Below are positions 1 through 11,400 of a stretch of 64,000 nucleotides of DNA, in pieces; the first letter of the stretch is position 1, and every line of letters starts with the position of its first letter. The notes under the pieces are model-generated. The model worked only from the letters and a program-made list of their open reading frames with translations, was not told the DNA's origin and did not search any database. A program made the translations under genes and the position numbers. Source of the DNA: Lepus europaeus. Lineage: Eukaryota; Chordata; Mammalia; Lagomorpha; Leporidae. Location: contig NC_084829.1 in the NCBI RefSeq assembly GCF_033115175.1, positions 16,256,496-16,320,495 on the forward strand. Direction: 5' to 3'.

Positions 1-40
1 CTGTCCACTCTGCCTGTCAAAAAACAAACAAACAAAAACC
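1..40 (+). mobile_element. CSINE 3' tail fragment
   Basis: The window opens inside the last bases of a C-type SINE. The tail motif ctgtccactctgcctgtc is followed by an A-rich stretch with interspersed C. The same tail motif recurs near 62216, and in reverse at 13777. The rest of the element lies left of the window. Confidence 0.7.
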
Positions 41-47
41 CACATGA

Positions 48-150
48 GGGCCGGTACTGCGGCTAATCCTCCGCCTGCGGCACCGGCACATCGGGTTCTA
101 GTCCCAGTCGGGGCGCCGGATTCTGTCCCGGTTGCTCCTCTTCCAGGCCA
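48..150 (+). mobile_element. CSINE, 3'-truncated
   Basis: This is the tRNA-like head of a lagomorph C SINE (gggccggtactgcggc, then the cctccgcctgcggcaccggc box). It stops at the 'ttccaggcca' segment, where an oppositely oriented SINE begins directly. Confidence 0.85.
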
Positions 151-326
151 GAGTGACAGAGAGAGGGAGAGAGAGGTCTTCCATCTGCTGGTTCAGCCCC
201 TAAATGGCCACAACAGCTAGAGTGGGCCAGGCAGAAGGCAGGCCAGGAGCCAGGAGACTTGAACTGGCACCCATATGGGATGCTGGTGTCAGACAGCTTA
301 ACCCACTATGCCACAACGCTGGCCCC
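151..326 (-). mobile_element. CSINE, reverse orientation
   Basis: This reads as the reverse complement of the C SINE: a GA-rich run, then 'gtcttccatctgctggttc', then the 'cacaacgctggcccc' end. It abuts the plus-strand SINE head at 150 with no spacer. That fits either a second insertion or an internally inverted single insertion. Confidence 0.85.
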
Positions 327-334
327 CATACACT

Positions 335-1075
335 GTTAAAAATGTTAAAGTGTTCATACTACCCGAAGCAATCTAATGATCAGTGCAATTCCTATCAAAA
401 TAACAATGACATTCTTCAAGTAACTAGAAAAAAACCCACAAAATTCACATGAAGCCACAAAGGACCTTGAATAGTCAAAATAATCATGAAGAAAAAGAAC
501 AAAGCTTGGTGGAATCACAATACCTGATTTCAAAACACACTACACAGCACATGGCAGACATTGAAACAGACACATAGACCAATGGAGCAGAATAGAGAAC
601 CAAGGAATAAATTCACATTTTTATAGCTAGCTGGTTTTCAACAAAGGCAGCAAGTATATACATTGGAGAAAGGAAAAGCTCTACAGTAAATGGTGTTGGG
701 AAAACTGAGTGCTCATGTACAGAAGGAAATTAGGTACCTGTCTCTTACCATGTAAACATCAACTCAGAATGAGTCAAAGACTTAACATGGAAGATCTGAA
801 GTTTTGAAATTATTAGAAGAAATTATAAGAGAAATGTTTCAGGACATTTCTCTTTGTAAAAATGTACTGGACATGACCTCAAAACCACAGGCAACAAAAA
901 CAAATGGAAGTGCATCAACCTAAAAATCTGTACAGTAAAGGAGACAATCAACGGAGTGAAGATACCATCTACAGAATGGGAGAAAATACTTGCAAAGTAT
1001 TCATCTGTGGAGAGATTCATTCCCAGAATATATGAGGAACTCAAGAGCAAACCAAATAATTTGATGAAAAACCAG
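335..1075 (+). mobile_element. L1 ORF2 3' region fragment, sense
   Basis: The A-rich strand reads like the distal part of L1 ORF2, with typical phrases such as 'ggtgttgggaaaactg' and 'gagaaaatacttgcaaa'. It is old and decayed, with no long open frame. It is flanked by SINE on the left and antisense L1 on the right. Confidence 0.75.
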
Positions 1076-1194
1076 GCATTTAGCCTAGTAACTAAGTCCC
1101 ATATTGGAGTGCTAGGGTTAGTGTCTCTGCTCTGGCTCCTGACTGCAGCTTCCCATCCATACAGACCCTGAGGGGAAGAAGTGACAGCTTCTCA

Positions 1195-1850
1195 TATCTG
1201 TTCTTATTATGTGTGATTTGATAATATTTCCTCTCATTCTATCTGTTGACTATTCATTATGTTGATTTCATACCTTAATCTACACAAAGTTTGATGCAAT
1301 ACTATTTGTCTAATTTTTATTTTTGTTGTCCATATTTTTGATGTCATATGCAAGAAATGTTAAGTAAAATATCACAAAGATTTCTCTGTGTTTTCTTCCA
1401 GGAGGTTTATTCTTTGGGGTCTTACATTGAGGTACCTTGATCCATTTTGAGTCATTTTTGTATGTGTTAAGCATCAATTTCATTCTTATCTATGTGAATA
1501 TCCAGTTTTTCTGATACCTTTTGTTTGAAGAGATTTTATTTTGTCCTATTGAGTGGCCTTGGGACTCTTGATAAAGACCATTTGACCATATACATGAGGG
1601 TTTATTTCTGGGCTCTTTGACCTTTGCATTAATCTGTGTATCTATCTTTTTGCCAGCTTCACAATGGTTTTATTGCTATTTTGTAATATGTTTTCATATC
1701 AGGAAATGTGAGATTTCTAACTTTGTTCTTTTTCGAGATTATTTTGACTATTTCGGGCTCTTTAACCAACTGATTTTTGATAAGAGTGCTGTATCCAGTG
1801 AGTGATGAAAGCATTGTCTTTTAACAGATGGTACATGGTCTGCACATAAC
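1195..1850 (-). mobile_element. L1 fragment, antisense
   Basis: T-rich sequence resembles antisense L1 ORF2 (for example 'ttgatccattttgagtcattttt' and 'tgcattaatctgtgtatc'). It runs up to the SINE target site at 1856. No coding potential remains. Confidence 0.7.
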
Positions 1851-1868
1851 TAAAGAATGAACTTGGGG

Positions 1869-2160
1869 GCCTGCAGGTGCTGTGGCATAGTGGGTGCCAG
1901 TTCATGTCCCAGCTGCTCTTCTTCCTGTCCAGCTCTCTGCTATGGCCTGGGAAAGCAGTGGAAGATGGCCCAAGTGCTTGGGCCCCTGCATCCTTGGAAG
2001 ACCTGGAAGAAGCTCCTGTCTTCTGGCTTCGGATCTGCACAGCTCCAGCAGTTGTGGCCATTTGGAGATGGAAGTGGATGGAAGACCTTTCTGTCTGTCT
2101 CTCCCTCTCTCTGTCAGTAACTCTACCTTTCGAATAAATAAATAAAATCTTTTAAAAAAA
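1869..2160 (+). mobile_element. CSINE with target-site duplication
   Basis: Near full-length C SINE in sense orientation, ending in an AATAAATAAATAAAA-type tail and poly-A. A 13-bp direct repeat (aatgaacttgggg) lies at 1856-1868 and again at 2161-2173. This marks a clean L1-mediated insertion. Confidence 0.9.
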
Positions 2161-2173
2161 AATGAACTTGGGG

Positions 2174-2559
2174 CCCTAGTTAAATCATATACATATTTAA
2201 TTTAAAACAGATGAATGGCCTAAATATAGAAGCTACAACTATAATGTACCATGTGCTGTGATACCTTCCTGGAGACCACCACATGTACTGCAGCCCCACT
2301 CCAAACCCAGCCTCCTTTGAATCTTCAGTCAGGCCCTGCCCCAAGCACCACCCCTTATCCTATGGAAAGGATGACCCCAGCCTGAGTGAGGCAACTCTCC
2401 CTTGTGACATTGCCTGCATTCATATCTGAGTGTGTACTACCCTTTGCCTTTAGAAAGCTGCTGCTTTTCTTTTCACTTCTTCTTCTTCTTCTTTTTTTAA
2501 AGCTATAACCATTATAAGAAAACCCTTGAAAGAAAGAGGGGCAAATCATGGCCTTAGAT
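2174..2559. other. No gene seen; unassigned spacer
   Basis: Mixed-composition sequence with a short TTC run near 2477-2495. I recognise no gene, tRNA or repeat family here. Confidence 0.5.
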
Positions 2560-3640
2560 TTGGCAATAGATTCTTAGACCTGACAACAAAAATATAGGCA
2601 ACAAAAGAAAAAAGTAGATATAATGGACTTCATCAAAATTAAAAATTTTTATGCATCAAAGAACATTCAAAAAGTGAAAAGATAACCTATAGAATTGAAG
2701 ACAATATTTACAAGGCACCTATCTGATAAGGATTTAAAAAAAAATCTTCATACTACCTAAAAATGAAAAGACAACCAATTAAAAAATGGACACAGGACTC
2801 AAATAGACTTGTCTCCAAAGAAAGTTTTAAATGACCAATAAGCACTTGAAAAGATACTAAACTTCATTATTCATCAGGGAAATGCAAAACCAAAAGGAGA
2901 TGCTATTTAACACCACTAAAAGGCTATAAACAGGAAAATGGAAAATAAAAAGTGTTGATAAGGATGTGGTACATATATTGCTGGTAGAAATGTAAAATAT
3001 TGCAGCCATTATGGAATCCAGGTTGGTGGTTCCTCACTCAAAGAATTGAAAGCAGGACTCAGATATTTAAACCAAAACCGTGTTCATTGTAGCACTGTGC
3101 ACAATAGCCTAAAGGTGTAATTCAACCATTAACAGAGGAATGGATAAGCAAAATATGATATATATGTTCAATGAAATAGTATTAATATGTAAAAGGAGTG
3201 AAATTTTGATACATGCTGCAAAATGGATGAATCTTAAAAACATTTTGCTAAGTGAAATAGGCCAGCCAGACACAAAAAAACAAATATTGTATAATTCTAC
3301 TTATGTGAGACACTTTGAAGAGGCAGTTTCATAGATACAAAAAGTAGATTAGAGATGAGCAGACACTGAGGGTGGGAGAGAGAAATTGGGAATTACTTCT
3401 TAATGGTTACAGAGTTTCTGTTTGGGATGACAAGAAAGTTTTGTAAATAGATTGTACAACCATGGGAAGATAATTAATGCCATTGAATTTTATATTTAAA
3501 AATGGTTAAAATGATCATTATACATTATATGCATGTATTAAAATGCCACACTGTACCCTACAAATATATGTAGTTGTTATGTATCAATTAAAATATATTT
3601 TTAAAAAAGATTGAAGTGCCAAATTTTATGTTGAATGTAT
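2560..3640 (+). mobile_element. L1 3' end (ORF2 end plus 3' UTR), sense
   Basis: A-rich strand with the familiar L1 order: 'caacaaaagaaaaaagtagata', a 'gacaaccaattaaaaaatgg' segment, 'atgcaaaaccaaaaggaga', 'gaatggataagcaaaatatg', and a 3' UTR ending near 'caattaaaatatattttt'. Frames are broken throughout. It is an old mammalian L1. Confidence 0.8.
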
Positions 3641-3704
3641 TTTACCAAATAAAACCAGAAACAAGCAAAAACCAGCATCATGACAATAAACAACAAAAAT
3701 ATGT

Positions 3705-4015
3705 TTTAGGGATCATAGCCTAGTGGGTAAAGCTGGTACCTGTGATCTGGCATCCAATCTGGGAACTGGTGCCTGTCTGGATCCTCCATTTCCTACCCAG
3801 CTCCCAGCTGGGAAAAACAGCGGAAGATGGTTCAAGTACTTGGGCCTCTGCCACCCACATGGGAGACCCAGATGAAGCTACTGGCTCCTGGCTTCTGCCT
3901 GGCTCAGTTATTGCCAGCTTTTAGAGCCATCTGGGGAGTGAACCAGTGGATGGAAGACTCTGTCTCTCCCTCACTCTCTCTGTAACTCTTGAGTTTCAAA
4001 ATAAATAAACAAGTA
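3705..4015 (+). mobile_element. CSINE, older copy
   Basis: C SINE recognisable from 'gggatcatagcctagtgggtaaagc' through 'acttgggcctctgccaccc' to 'gagtttcaaaataaataaac'. It is more diverged than the copy at 1869. The tail merges into AT-rich sequence. Confidence 0.85.
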
Positions 4016-4104
4016 AATAAAACTGAAATAAATAAATACGTAAGACTGAGACTGAACTCCAGAAATAACATATTTTGTTTGTCTCAGTTCCAGTAATAGA
4101 TTTT

Positions 4105-4262
4105 ACCACATAAAAGTTGTGTAGTTTTGGGCAAGAAGTAATTTTTTTGACCTCAGTCTTGACATCTGCATAATAGAAATACTAACAAATCTATCATAAT
4201 TGGAGTAGTGTAGGCACAGTGTATGCATTCAGTAAATGTTAATGGCTGTTGTTGTTAAGTGT
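4105..4262 (+). mobile_element. MIR-like SINE remnant
   Basis: This resembles the MIR core and 3' part: 'gtgtagttttgggcaagaagt', 'cctcagtcttgacatctgc', then 'attcagtaaatgttaatgg'. The match is degenerate, as expected for this ancient family. Confidence 0.6.
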
Positions 4263-5123
4263 AGGAATTGCATTGTTTCTTTTAAAGCATGTTATTCTAC
4301 TACCATATATTTTCAGTAAAGCAAAGGTTCTCAAGAATTACTTTTAGCTACTGGAGCTCAATTCCAATAAGGACTTTTATCCATTTCTCATTGCTCTTTC
4401 TCTGTATAATATTCACATTTGCTCTCTTCTTGCTAAAACTGAACCTATTGTGGCAACCCTAATAGAAGTTGCCATAGAATAAGAGCTTTTGGCAGTTTCT
4501 GCCTGCGGGCTTGTCTCTGATACCAGAATTGGAGAAGCGATGGCAGTTGGATTCGTGGGAGCTAGTGAAACCCTGGAGAACACTCACTTCTAATCCTATT
4601 CAGAGCTTTCGTGACAGACAACCCTTGTCAGAGTCCCTGCTCCTCAAAGATGAACCCACCTTTACCTCTTTTTTGTTGATTTTTTTATGTAGTGACTTTC
4701 CCTATTGCCCCAAAAAGAGGTGTTCAGTAACCAGAACTCAGATTCTCAGTGTTAGCGCTCGTCTAGACCTCGGACAAGAGGCTGCCTACGGGAAAGTCCA
4801 TCTGTTCTTTAATTTTTTAATTTCAGTCCCTTGCTTATTTCTTTCATGACTTTAAGCAAGCTTCAGTCTAGCTCAGTGCTGACTTGATTCTGTGTCTTGT
4901 AGAGGAGAGGGTAAGCACCCTGAGGACGCGTTCTGTCTCTGCCTTGTTCATTTGTCAGGCACTTGTCCCACGGCGTCAGGCGGATCCCTTCTGCACACTT
5001 ACTAAATTAAAGAGTTCTACTTGACCAAGTGAAGAGAGCAACAAGGAAAATGCGGCACCACGAATCTTCTGTTTTCCAAATGTACTCCAGCCGACCACGG
5101 ACCACACCGGCAAAGGAAAACAA
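4263..5123. other. No gene seen; unassigned spacer
   Basis: Single-copy-looking sequence. A 112-codon open stretch near 4511-4849 has no recognisable domain and is taken as chance. The 3' flank of the minus-strand Arg tRNA lies at its right end. Confidence 0.45.
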
Positions 5124-5196
5124 CGACCACGAAGGGACTCGAACCCTCAATCTTCTGATCCGGAATCAGACGCCTTATCCATTAGGCCACGCGGCC
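5124..5196 (-). tRNA. tRNA-Arg (anticodon CCG)
   Basis: The minus strand folds as a complete 73-base cloverleaf. The acceptor stem GGCCGCG/CGTGGTC contains G-U pairs. The A box is within TGGCCTAATGGATAAGG. The anticodon stem TCTGA/TCAGA closes the loop TTCCGGA, giving anticodon CCG for arginine codon CGG. The T arm GAGGG-TTCGAGT-CCCTT contains a canonical B box. The discriminator is G, as usual for this family, and 3' CCA is not encoded. A T4 run starts a few bases downstream on the minus strand, so pol III termination is well provided. The sequence matches what I remember of mammalian Arg-CCG-1. It differs from the second copy at 49540 by one T-stem base (U versus C at position 65). Confidence 0.97.
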
Positions 5197-5729
5197 ACCT
5201 GGTGAAACAGGGTTTTCACATATGATGCTGAGAAAGCAGCGTGATGGGGGTAGGGCTTTTCTAACAGATTCCGAAGTTCCTTGTTTGAAATTGAAATTTA
5301 CTGTAGCAGACGATTCACGGAAACTTCTAAAATTTTGAAAATCTAAGTAGACGTCACGAACTGTAATGGAGCAAGCAGTGAGAGAGAGAGAATGAATGGA
5401 AGAATGAATGAATGAATATGAAATAGGGTCAATGACTTACGAGACTGTAAAGACGCTATTCTGTGAGGCTTGGGACAAGTGGGTCCAGCCATTATGTGCA
5501 CCTCCAAAAACAGTCGAAGCCTGAATAGTTCTTCCTTAAACGAGCCCTACCCAGGGCGTGGGAGGTTTTCCTTCATGGTGACTATCAGTTCGGGAAGCCC
5601 ATCCACCAAATGATCGCCCTAGGCAAGGCAGAAAATGTTTGGTTGGCAGAGCATTAGACTGGAAGTTTGAAATTCTGTGCTTAGATCTTGAGTTTAGTTG
5701 AAAATCTCTCAGTTTTGTAGCTCTGAGGA
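5197..5729. other. No gene seen; 5' flank of tRNA-Arg
   Basis: Upstream side of the minus-strand Arg gene. It contains a short GAAT repeat at about 5391-5418. I see no protein gene or CpG-rich patch here, unlike several of the alanine genes. Confidence 0.45.
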
Positions 5730-6165
5730 TCATCAAAGGCAGGAGAGGTTTATTCTGAACTCTCACTGGCTTAAAGACAAAGTCTCAGACATGCACACTT
5801 TCATGAATCCCTCCCGAGAAAACTCACCAGGAAAGAAATTTTATCACCAGAGACTGAAGGTTGACACAGGCCCAGGCAGATTTTATCACCGGCTGTCACT
5901 TATTCTTAAGAGGGCCCATTCATCCATCCCCAAAATCATTCACTCTCCCTTAAGCTTCTTACATCCCTTTTCCCCTCTCTCTTGCACTGTAAGCTTCTAG
6001 ATCTCAGTGGGGCTTCGGGTTGTTCGATTTTCTTTCTTGTGTTGACCCTGTGGACCTCATAAACTTGAATATATTTTCCTGTTAATTGCCTGCTGTCAGT
6101 TTATTTCACAAACTCAATTCTTAAACTCTCAGAGGGTTCAGGGGATTGAGCTTGGTTTGCTTTTC
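5730..6165 (+). mobile_element. Degraded LTR-like sequence (probably ERVL class)
   Basis: The stretch from 'ttattctgaactctcactggc' to 'cctgttaattgcctgctgtcagtttatttc' has the feel of an ancient mammalian solo LTR with a terminal R/U5-like part. No partner LTR or internal region was seen. Family assignment is tentative. Confidence 0.4.
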
Positions 6166-6344
6166 CCATCGCTGTCATTTCAACGTCATTTTACTCATTG
6201 TGCTTTTCCAGATCCCAAAGCCGTCTCTGCTCCACTGTCCTTCACCCGTTTTCATGAATAGTATTCTCTCTTTTCCACACCATTGATTATTCTGGCTACA
6301 TGTTCAGGCTTATTCCTCTCTGGAGTTGATTTCCTTGGAGGCCA

Positions 6345-6615
6345 TATGTTTTGGTGATTAAGAGCATTGGCTCTGGAGAAAAAATCACTACAATTGACAT
6401 TACTAGTTGTAGGGTCTTGGGGATGTTCCTTAAACTCTCAAAGCCTCCATTTCTTATCTTATAAAATGGAAATAATGATAGTATCGACTCATTGGGTATA
6501 TGAGAATGAAATAAGGGTACTCGTACTTGTACATGTGCAATCTTTAGCACAGTACCCAACTCAATGGCAAGTCTCCTGGTTATTCAATAAATGGTGGTTG
6601 TCAATATTACTGCTG
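6345..6615 (+). mobile_element. MIR SINE
   Basis: Near full-length MIR: 'ggtgattaagagcattggctctgg', core 'acattactagttgtagggtcttggg', 'ccatttcttatcttataaaatgg', and 3' 'ttattcaataaatggtggttg'. This ancient family is shared by all mammals. Confidence 0.85.
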
Positions 6616-7826
6616 CTATTCTCAGATGTGCTTGCTCTGTGACTACTTCTGTTGCTTCAGCAAACTGTTTCTAAAAGAAAGGAAACATGATATATGACAA
6701 AAAATGTGGGTCTGTGTTCTAACCCAACTCTCAAAGCAATGCTTAACATTTTCAGAATTTTCTAGGCTTTCTGACTCTAAATTTTTATTTTTCTTGCATT
6801 AAAATTAAACTTTAGAGTTCAGAAAACTTAGAAAATTGTACTCAGAAGTCACAGACTACTAACTCCCAGAGGGAAACAGAGTTGAGAAGAAAAAAAGAAA
6901 GGTGACTTTTTTCAGTAAATTGTCACTGAGAGAAATGTTAGTAGATCAATATAACTTAGCAATGTATTAGCTAGTAATAGTAATAATCATAACTAACTAA
7001 CTTTCATTTTGCATTTGTGCCGCTAACACAAGGTCTGGCATAGGAATGGTCCACTATTATAGGGTGTGTGTGTGGGGGGGGGGGGGACAGAGAGAGAGAT
7101 AGGTGACTTGAGAGGAAACAACTTGAGACTCCAGTCAGATAATCCAAGGTTATGTCTTACAGCAATTTGTTGAAAAGACGAGATGGGGCATGTTCAGGGT
7201 GCTATGGTCGCAGACACAAGAAATGAAGACCCAAAGTGGCAGGGAATTATGTGGATTTTCTTATGCTTAGGTTGATTAAGAGTAAATAGTCCTGCAGAAA
7301 CATAACTGGCCACAAATTATGATCTAATGGTAACAAATCGAGAAGTTAGCAAGGCCTATTTGTTCAATCCTTTGCGTTCCCATGTCATTCCTCCGGGTGT
7401 AGGGGATACCTGCTTTGGGATGAGCATCTTGTGACCTGACTTTAAGGGGAAGATCAGCTCGATTTTGTGATTCACTTCGGGGGAGAAGATGCCAGAGACC
7501 TGCTGCTGTTTTCTCAGTGCCAAGATGCTATAGCTGGGGGGGAGTGTGTTCTAAACTCAGTCAATGGACGTCTATTTCCCTTTCATCTCTGGGTCACAAG
7601 GTCGCCTGTGGTCGCCCCACATCCGTCTGACCCTAAATGCCCAGGCCAGCTAGATCTCAGCAAATCACTGGTCTGGAGGCCCGGGGGCAGGGAGGCGGTG
7701 GCTTCAGGCATCCATGAAGTCCTAGGTTCCGTAGTGGTGGGAGAATCAGAAGAAAATTTAAACAGAAGAGGGTTGAATGCCGTGCCAACGGTAGCAAAGG
7801 GCAGTAGGAACCTAGCGCTTAGAACT
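6616..7826. other. No gene seen; unassigned spacer with short simple repeat
   Basis: Contains a TG/G-run/GA simple stretch at about 7060-7103. The part from 7140 to 7600 may be old repeat-derived sequence, but I cannot name a family. I see no gene. Confidence 0.4.
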
Positions 7827-8195
7827 TGGCGCGCTTCTCCCAGGAGGGGGCGCCACGAACGCTGCTGCGGCCTCTCGCTTCCCGCCGGTGCGCGCCCAGG
7901 TGGTCACCAACGGAGTCTGACAGCTGCGGGGTCGCAGCCCGCGCGGGTTCGTCAGCGGGAAGCTGGGTGCAGGAGGCTGCCGCAGCCGCGACCCACGCAA
8001 CACCCCCGCAGTTCCCCGCCTGACCCGTCACCTGGACCTAAATTCCCATGCAGCGTTTATCGCTTTCCGTCTTCCTGCACTGTGAGACCCGTGCCCCAGG
8101 CGGGGTTTCTCCCCATCTGCCTCCCTTACCCCCAGCCCCACGGCAGGTGCACGTCCCGGGGGCATCCGAAAAAGATCCCGGGACCACAGCGGGGG
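7827..8195. promoter_or_regulatory. CpG-rich patch upstream of tRNA-Ala
   Basis: CpG dinucleotides become abruptly frequent (for example around 7831-7935, with many CGC and GCG words) in otherwise CpG-poor DNA. Long open frames here are what GC-rich DNA gives by chance, and no family is recognisable. The patch ends about 150 bp before the Ala-AGC gene. The same arrangement is seen at 20455 and 58830. The island call is by eye. Confidence 0.55.
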
Positions 8196-8343
8196 CTTTC
8201 GGTATCGCGTTCCGTTTCCTTTTTTCCAGCGTAGCGGCGAAAGTATTCGGTATAGAATTGGATTTGCTAAAATAAGAGATCTTCCAGAACCGAAAATGGT
8301 AGTTACAGGCAATAGAAGTGTTTAGGCCTTCTTTATTCCGTGA

Positions 8344-8415
8344 GGGGGTGTAGCTCAGTGGTAGAGCGCGTGCTTAGCATGCACGAGGCCCCGGGTTCAA
8401 TCCCCGGCACCTCCA
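8344..8415 (+). tRNA. tRNA-Ala (anticodon AGC)
   Basis: Complete 72-base alanine tRNA. The acceptor stem GGGGGTG/CACCTCC carries the G3-U70 pair that identifies alanine tRNAs to AlaRS. The A box is TAGCTCAGTGG. The anticodon stem CGTGC/GCACG closes the loop TTAGCAT; A34 is expected to be edited to inosine. The T stem CCGGG/CCCGG with loop TTCAATC gives the B box. The discriminator is A. An 18-base T run begins one base after the gene, a very strong pol III terminator. A CpG-rich patch lies just upstream. It is identical over its length to the gene at 20455. Confidence 0.98.
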
Positions 8416-8416
8416 G

Positions 8417-8434
8417 TTTTTTTTTTTTTTTTTT
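8417..8434 (+). terminator. pol III T-run terminator of tRNA-Ala
   Basis: Eighteen consecutive T residues start two bases after the 3' end of the Ala-AGC gene. Four suffice for mammalian pol III. Confidence 0.85.
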
Positions 8435-11400
8435 ATAAATCACTTTCCTTGTTTTTTGCATGTTCGTTTCTCATTTCTAATTCACACGGGACCAGCTCAT
8501 TGATTCTGAAATTTTGTTCCACGCTTTCTTCATTTTTAGCACTTTTCTTCTCTCTCATTTCTAATTCGCACGGGAAGCAAAACCGATTCTTATTGCAATT
8601 TCGAAATTTGTCTACCCCGAAGCCTTAACTCCACCCTTGGGTGGAGACTGGGTGAAAGGGATCCGGGTAGCACCGAATCGGGATTCTAGAACCCAAACAA
8701 CAAGCAAGGCACCAAAACAATACACCCAACCCCATTGGTTACCACTGGTTACATCTCTGTCTTACTGAACAGTAAGGACACAGAAGGAAATAAACGCTGT
8801 ATCCAGGGTGTCCTTGGGTCCCTGGGTTTTCCGAGCAGTGCTGCGAGCAGGGACAGAGCAGAGGGAAGGAAACAGGCCTCCGCACCCTGCTTTCTCTGCT
8901 CGTGCCCTCTCGCGGCTGCTCTCTTCCTATTTCACACGTTGTTGCTCCCAACTTTAATCAGAAAGTTTAAACTAAAATACAGGCTTCGCATCCATTTGGA
9001 AGGTCTCTGTTGTGGACGCACGGGAAGCAGCGCGTGGTTAGTTAGTCGTAAAAGCCGGGGTAGAGGGGGAAGAGAGAACCAGGATACACATCTTCTGCTC
9101 CATCTCTGAAATGAAAGGGTTTATTGAGCCATCACAGATGTTAGCCAAAAAAGGGACCGGTTCCCGAGACAAGTTCCAGCAACTTCTGGTCTCAAGGCCA
9201 GAGAGCAGTTGGAAAATGTCCTAAGAACTTTTTTTTTTTCCCTTTTTATGCTTCATCAGAGAGTAGATTCATATGCACCTTGGGAGAAATTTGTACAAGT
9301 ATCAGAAGGAACTAATTTAGCACCTATATAGAACTTTCCAGACTAAGAGCATCTTTTATAATAAAAATTATAAAATGGAGGGAAGGCAGATGTTCACACA
9401 CTGAACCTTGATAAGTGGGGTGAGGTAACTCCAATCAAGGAGAGTTTGGGGATAGGAGGGTATTCCCTAAGGAACAATAATTCTTGTTTCTGGGCTGCTC
9501 GGGATTGTGAGCTGGTTGCAGTGAGGCTAAGGGAGTGTGAAGGGATTTGAGTGACGGTTTTAACGTACATTCAAGAACATGAAACAATCTTTGGTTCTTA
9601 GCCCATAGTTTGTCGACTGATAACCTCCACCATCTCTCCTTCCCTCCATCTTTCCTCCATTTCAATTAAATTTAGACATCGCAGACATTTCTCTTATCAT
9701 TTTCCATTCCTAATTCCATCTTATTTTTGCAAAGTCTACTCATGCTCTTGTGAACAGCTCAACATAACCATACATCTTCAAATGTCCTGCACATGCCTGG
9801 CCAAGAACTACTCTTGGGCCTCTTAGGAGTAGGGGCATGAACACTAATAGGCTGGTCTGCTTTCACAAGGATGCATCAGGAAAGAAGCTTTTGCAGGCCC
9901 TAGCAGGAGGATCCAGGCTAGTTTGGTGGGGAATTCTGGGAACCCAAGTAAACAGAGTGTGAACTCCATGCCCACAATGATATACGCAAGACCAGGAGAG
10001 GGCCTAGAGAGCAAGTACCAGGGTTAAGTATGATGCTAGTTGGATGCTTCAGAGTGTAAAGACCTATTTTTGTTTCACAGTATCCAAAATGGTCCTTTCC
10101 AATGTAATTCTAAGGTTAACAGTTTCATGTTGTCTTTTCCAAAACACCCAGTTTTCTGACTCAAGGGTATATCTATTTAGAAATGTAACTGTGTCTGCTG
10201 AACATAGTATTAGATACCTGATATTGGATTTTGACAATACCTAAAAAATTAGAATATAACAAGGTAGGAGCTGTCAGAGGCAGTCAATCTAAACTTTACA
10301 TATTTCTCTGATAATGTAAGAGTTCCAGAGATTTTGTAGCTAGATCATATTAGGGCTAGAGATAGAGCTTTAGGCTAAAAAGGCTCTTCTGAAAATGTGA
10401 AAATATTTATTTTTTTTAAAGCATGAATTTGTACTACTTTCTCAGAGTTTTCAGAATGATACAATAAAGTATACATTTTAATGAGAAAATCTTAAGAATT
10501 TTACCATTGAAATGGAATTTTCTATCCATTAAGAGTGATAAAAATATTTCTCAAGTGGAAAAATAAAGCCTAAAAGCTTTTAAAATATTTATTATTATTT
10601 TTGAGCAACAGGAATTTCCACTAGTCTCATTTCAAATACACAATAGCTGCCATTTGGACAACAGAGATACAGAACATTTCTGTTATTATAAAAAGTTCTG
10701 CTTGAGAACACCAAATTGAATTATTCTGGAAGGAAAACTTCAGTCCAGCCAAAGATTATAAAGTTTTAGTTTTGAGCATATTAATGATCCATGTTAAATT
10801 TTTAAAAATTTGGACAAATGAATAAAAACCATTTGAAATGTCCCGATAATCCTAGTTTAGTTTTGGGAGTGTGTGTGGGGAGAGTTAAGATAAACAGATA
10901 AGAAAATATTCAGTCACCCTTTAGAGCTCCTTGGTTAAATTTTTTTATGCAAAAATTTTGATAAATTTCAACAATTTTGTCTTTGTCCTTAGGATTGCTT
11001 TTGTGTTATAGCAGCTTCGAAATTCCAGAGAACAACTTAGGCGCCACCAAATGGCTATCTTGGGAACATCAAAATCTTTTGCTATATAGGAGAGTTTTGA
11101 GATGGTTAATCAATATATTTTCTGTTGTTTTTGAGTATGTCCTTCTGAGTTTTTAAAACTATGAGAAATTGTTTTTACAATACAGATAGTATTTGTTTAG
11201 GGAATTTTATAAAGCTTCAAAAGTTCTAGCTTTAAAATGGGTTTCAATATTCCCCATAGAGTTACTTTTCAGATGTTGATTTTCCTCTAATACATCATCA
11301 ATATTTTTCCATGTTTGATTGAAGTGTCCAAGGCAGTTAAAAATCTTTATTTTCCTATTGTAGCTTTCTAAAATCATATACAGCATCAGTATCCTTATTA

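Noticed and set aside
7467-8234. 255-codon open frame on plus
   Set aside because: It spans unassigned DNA and a CpG-rich patch, its low-complexity proline/arginine content follows GC bias, and no family is recognisable.
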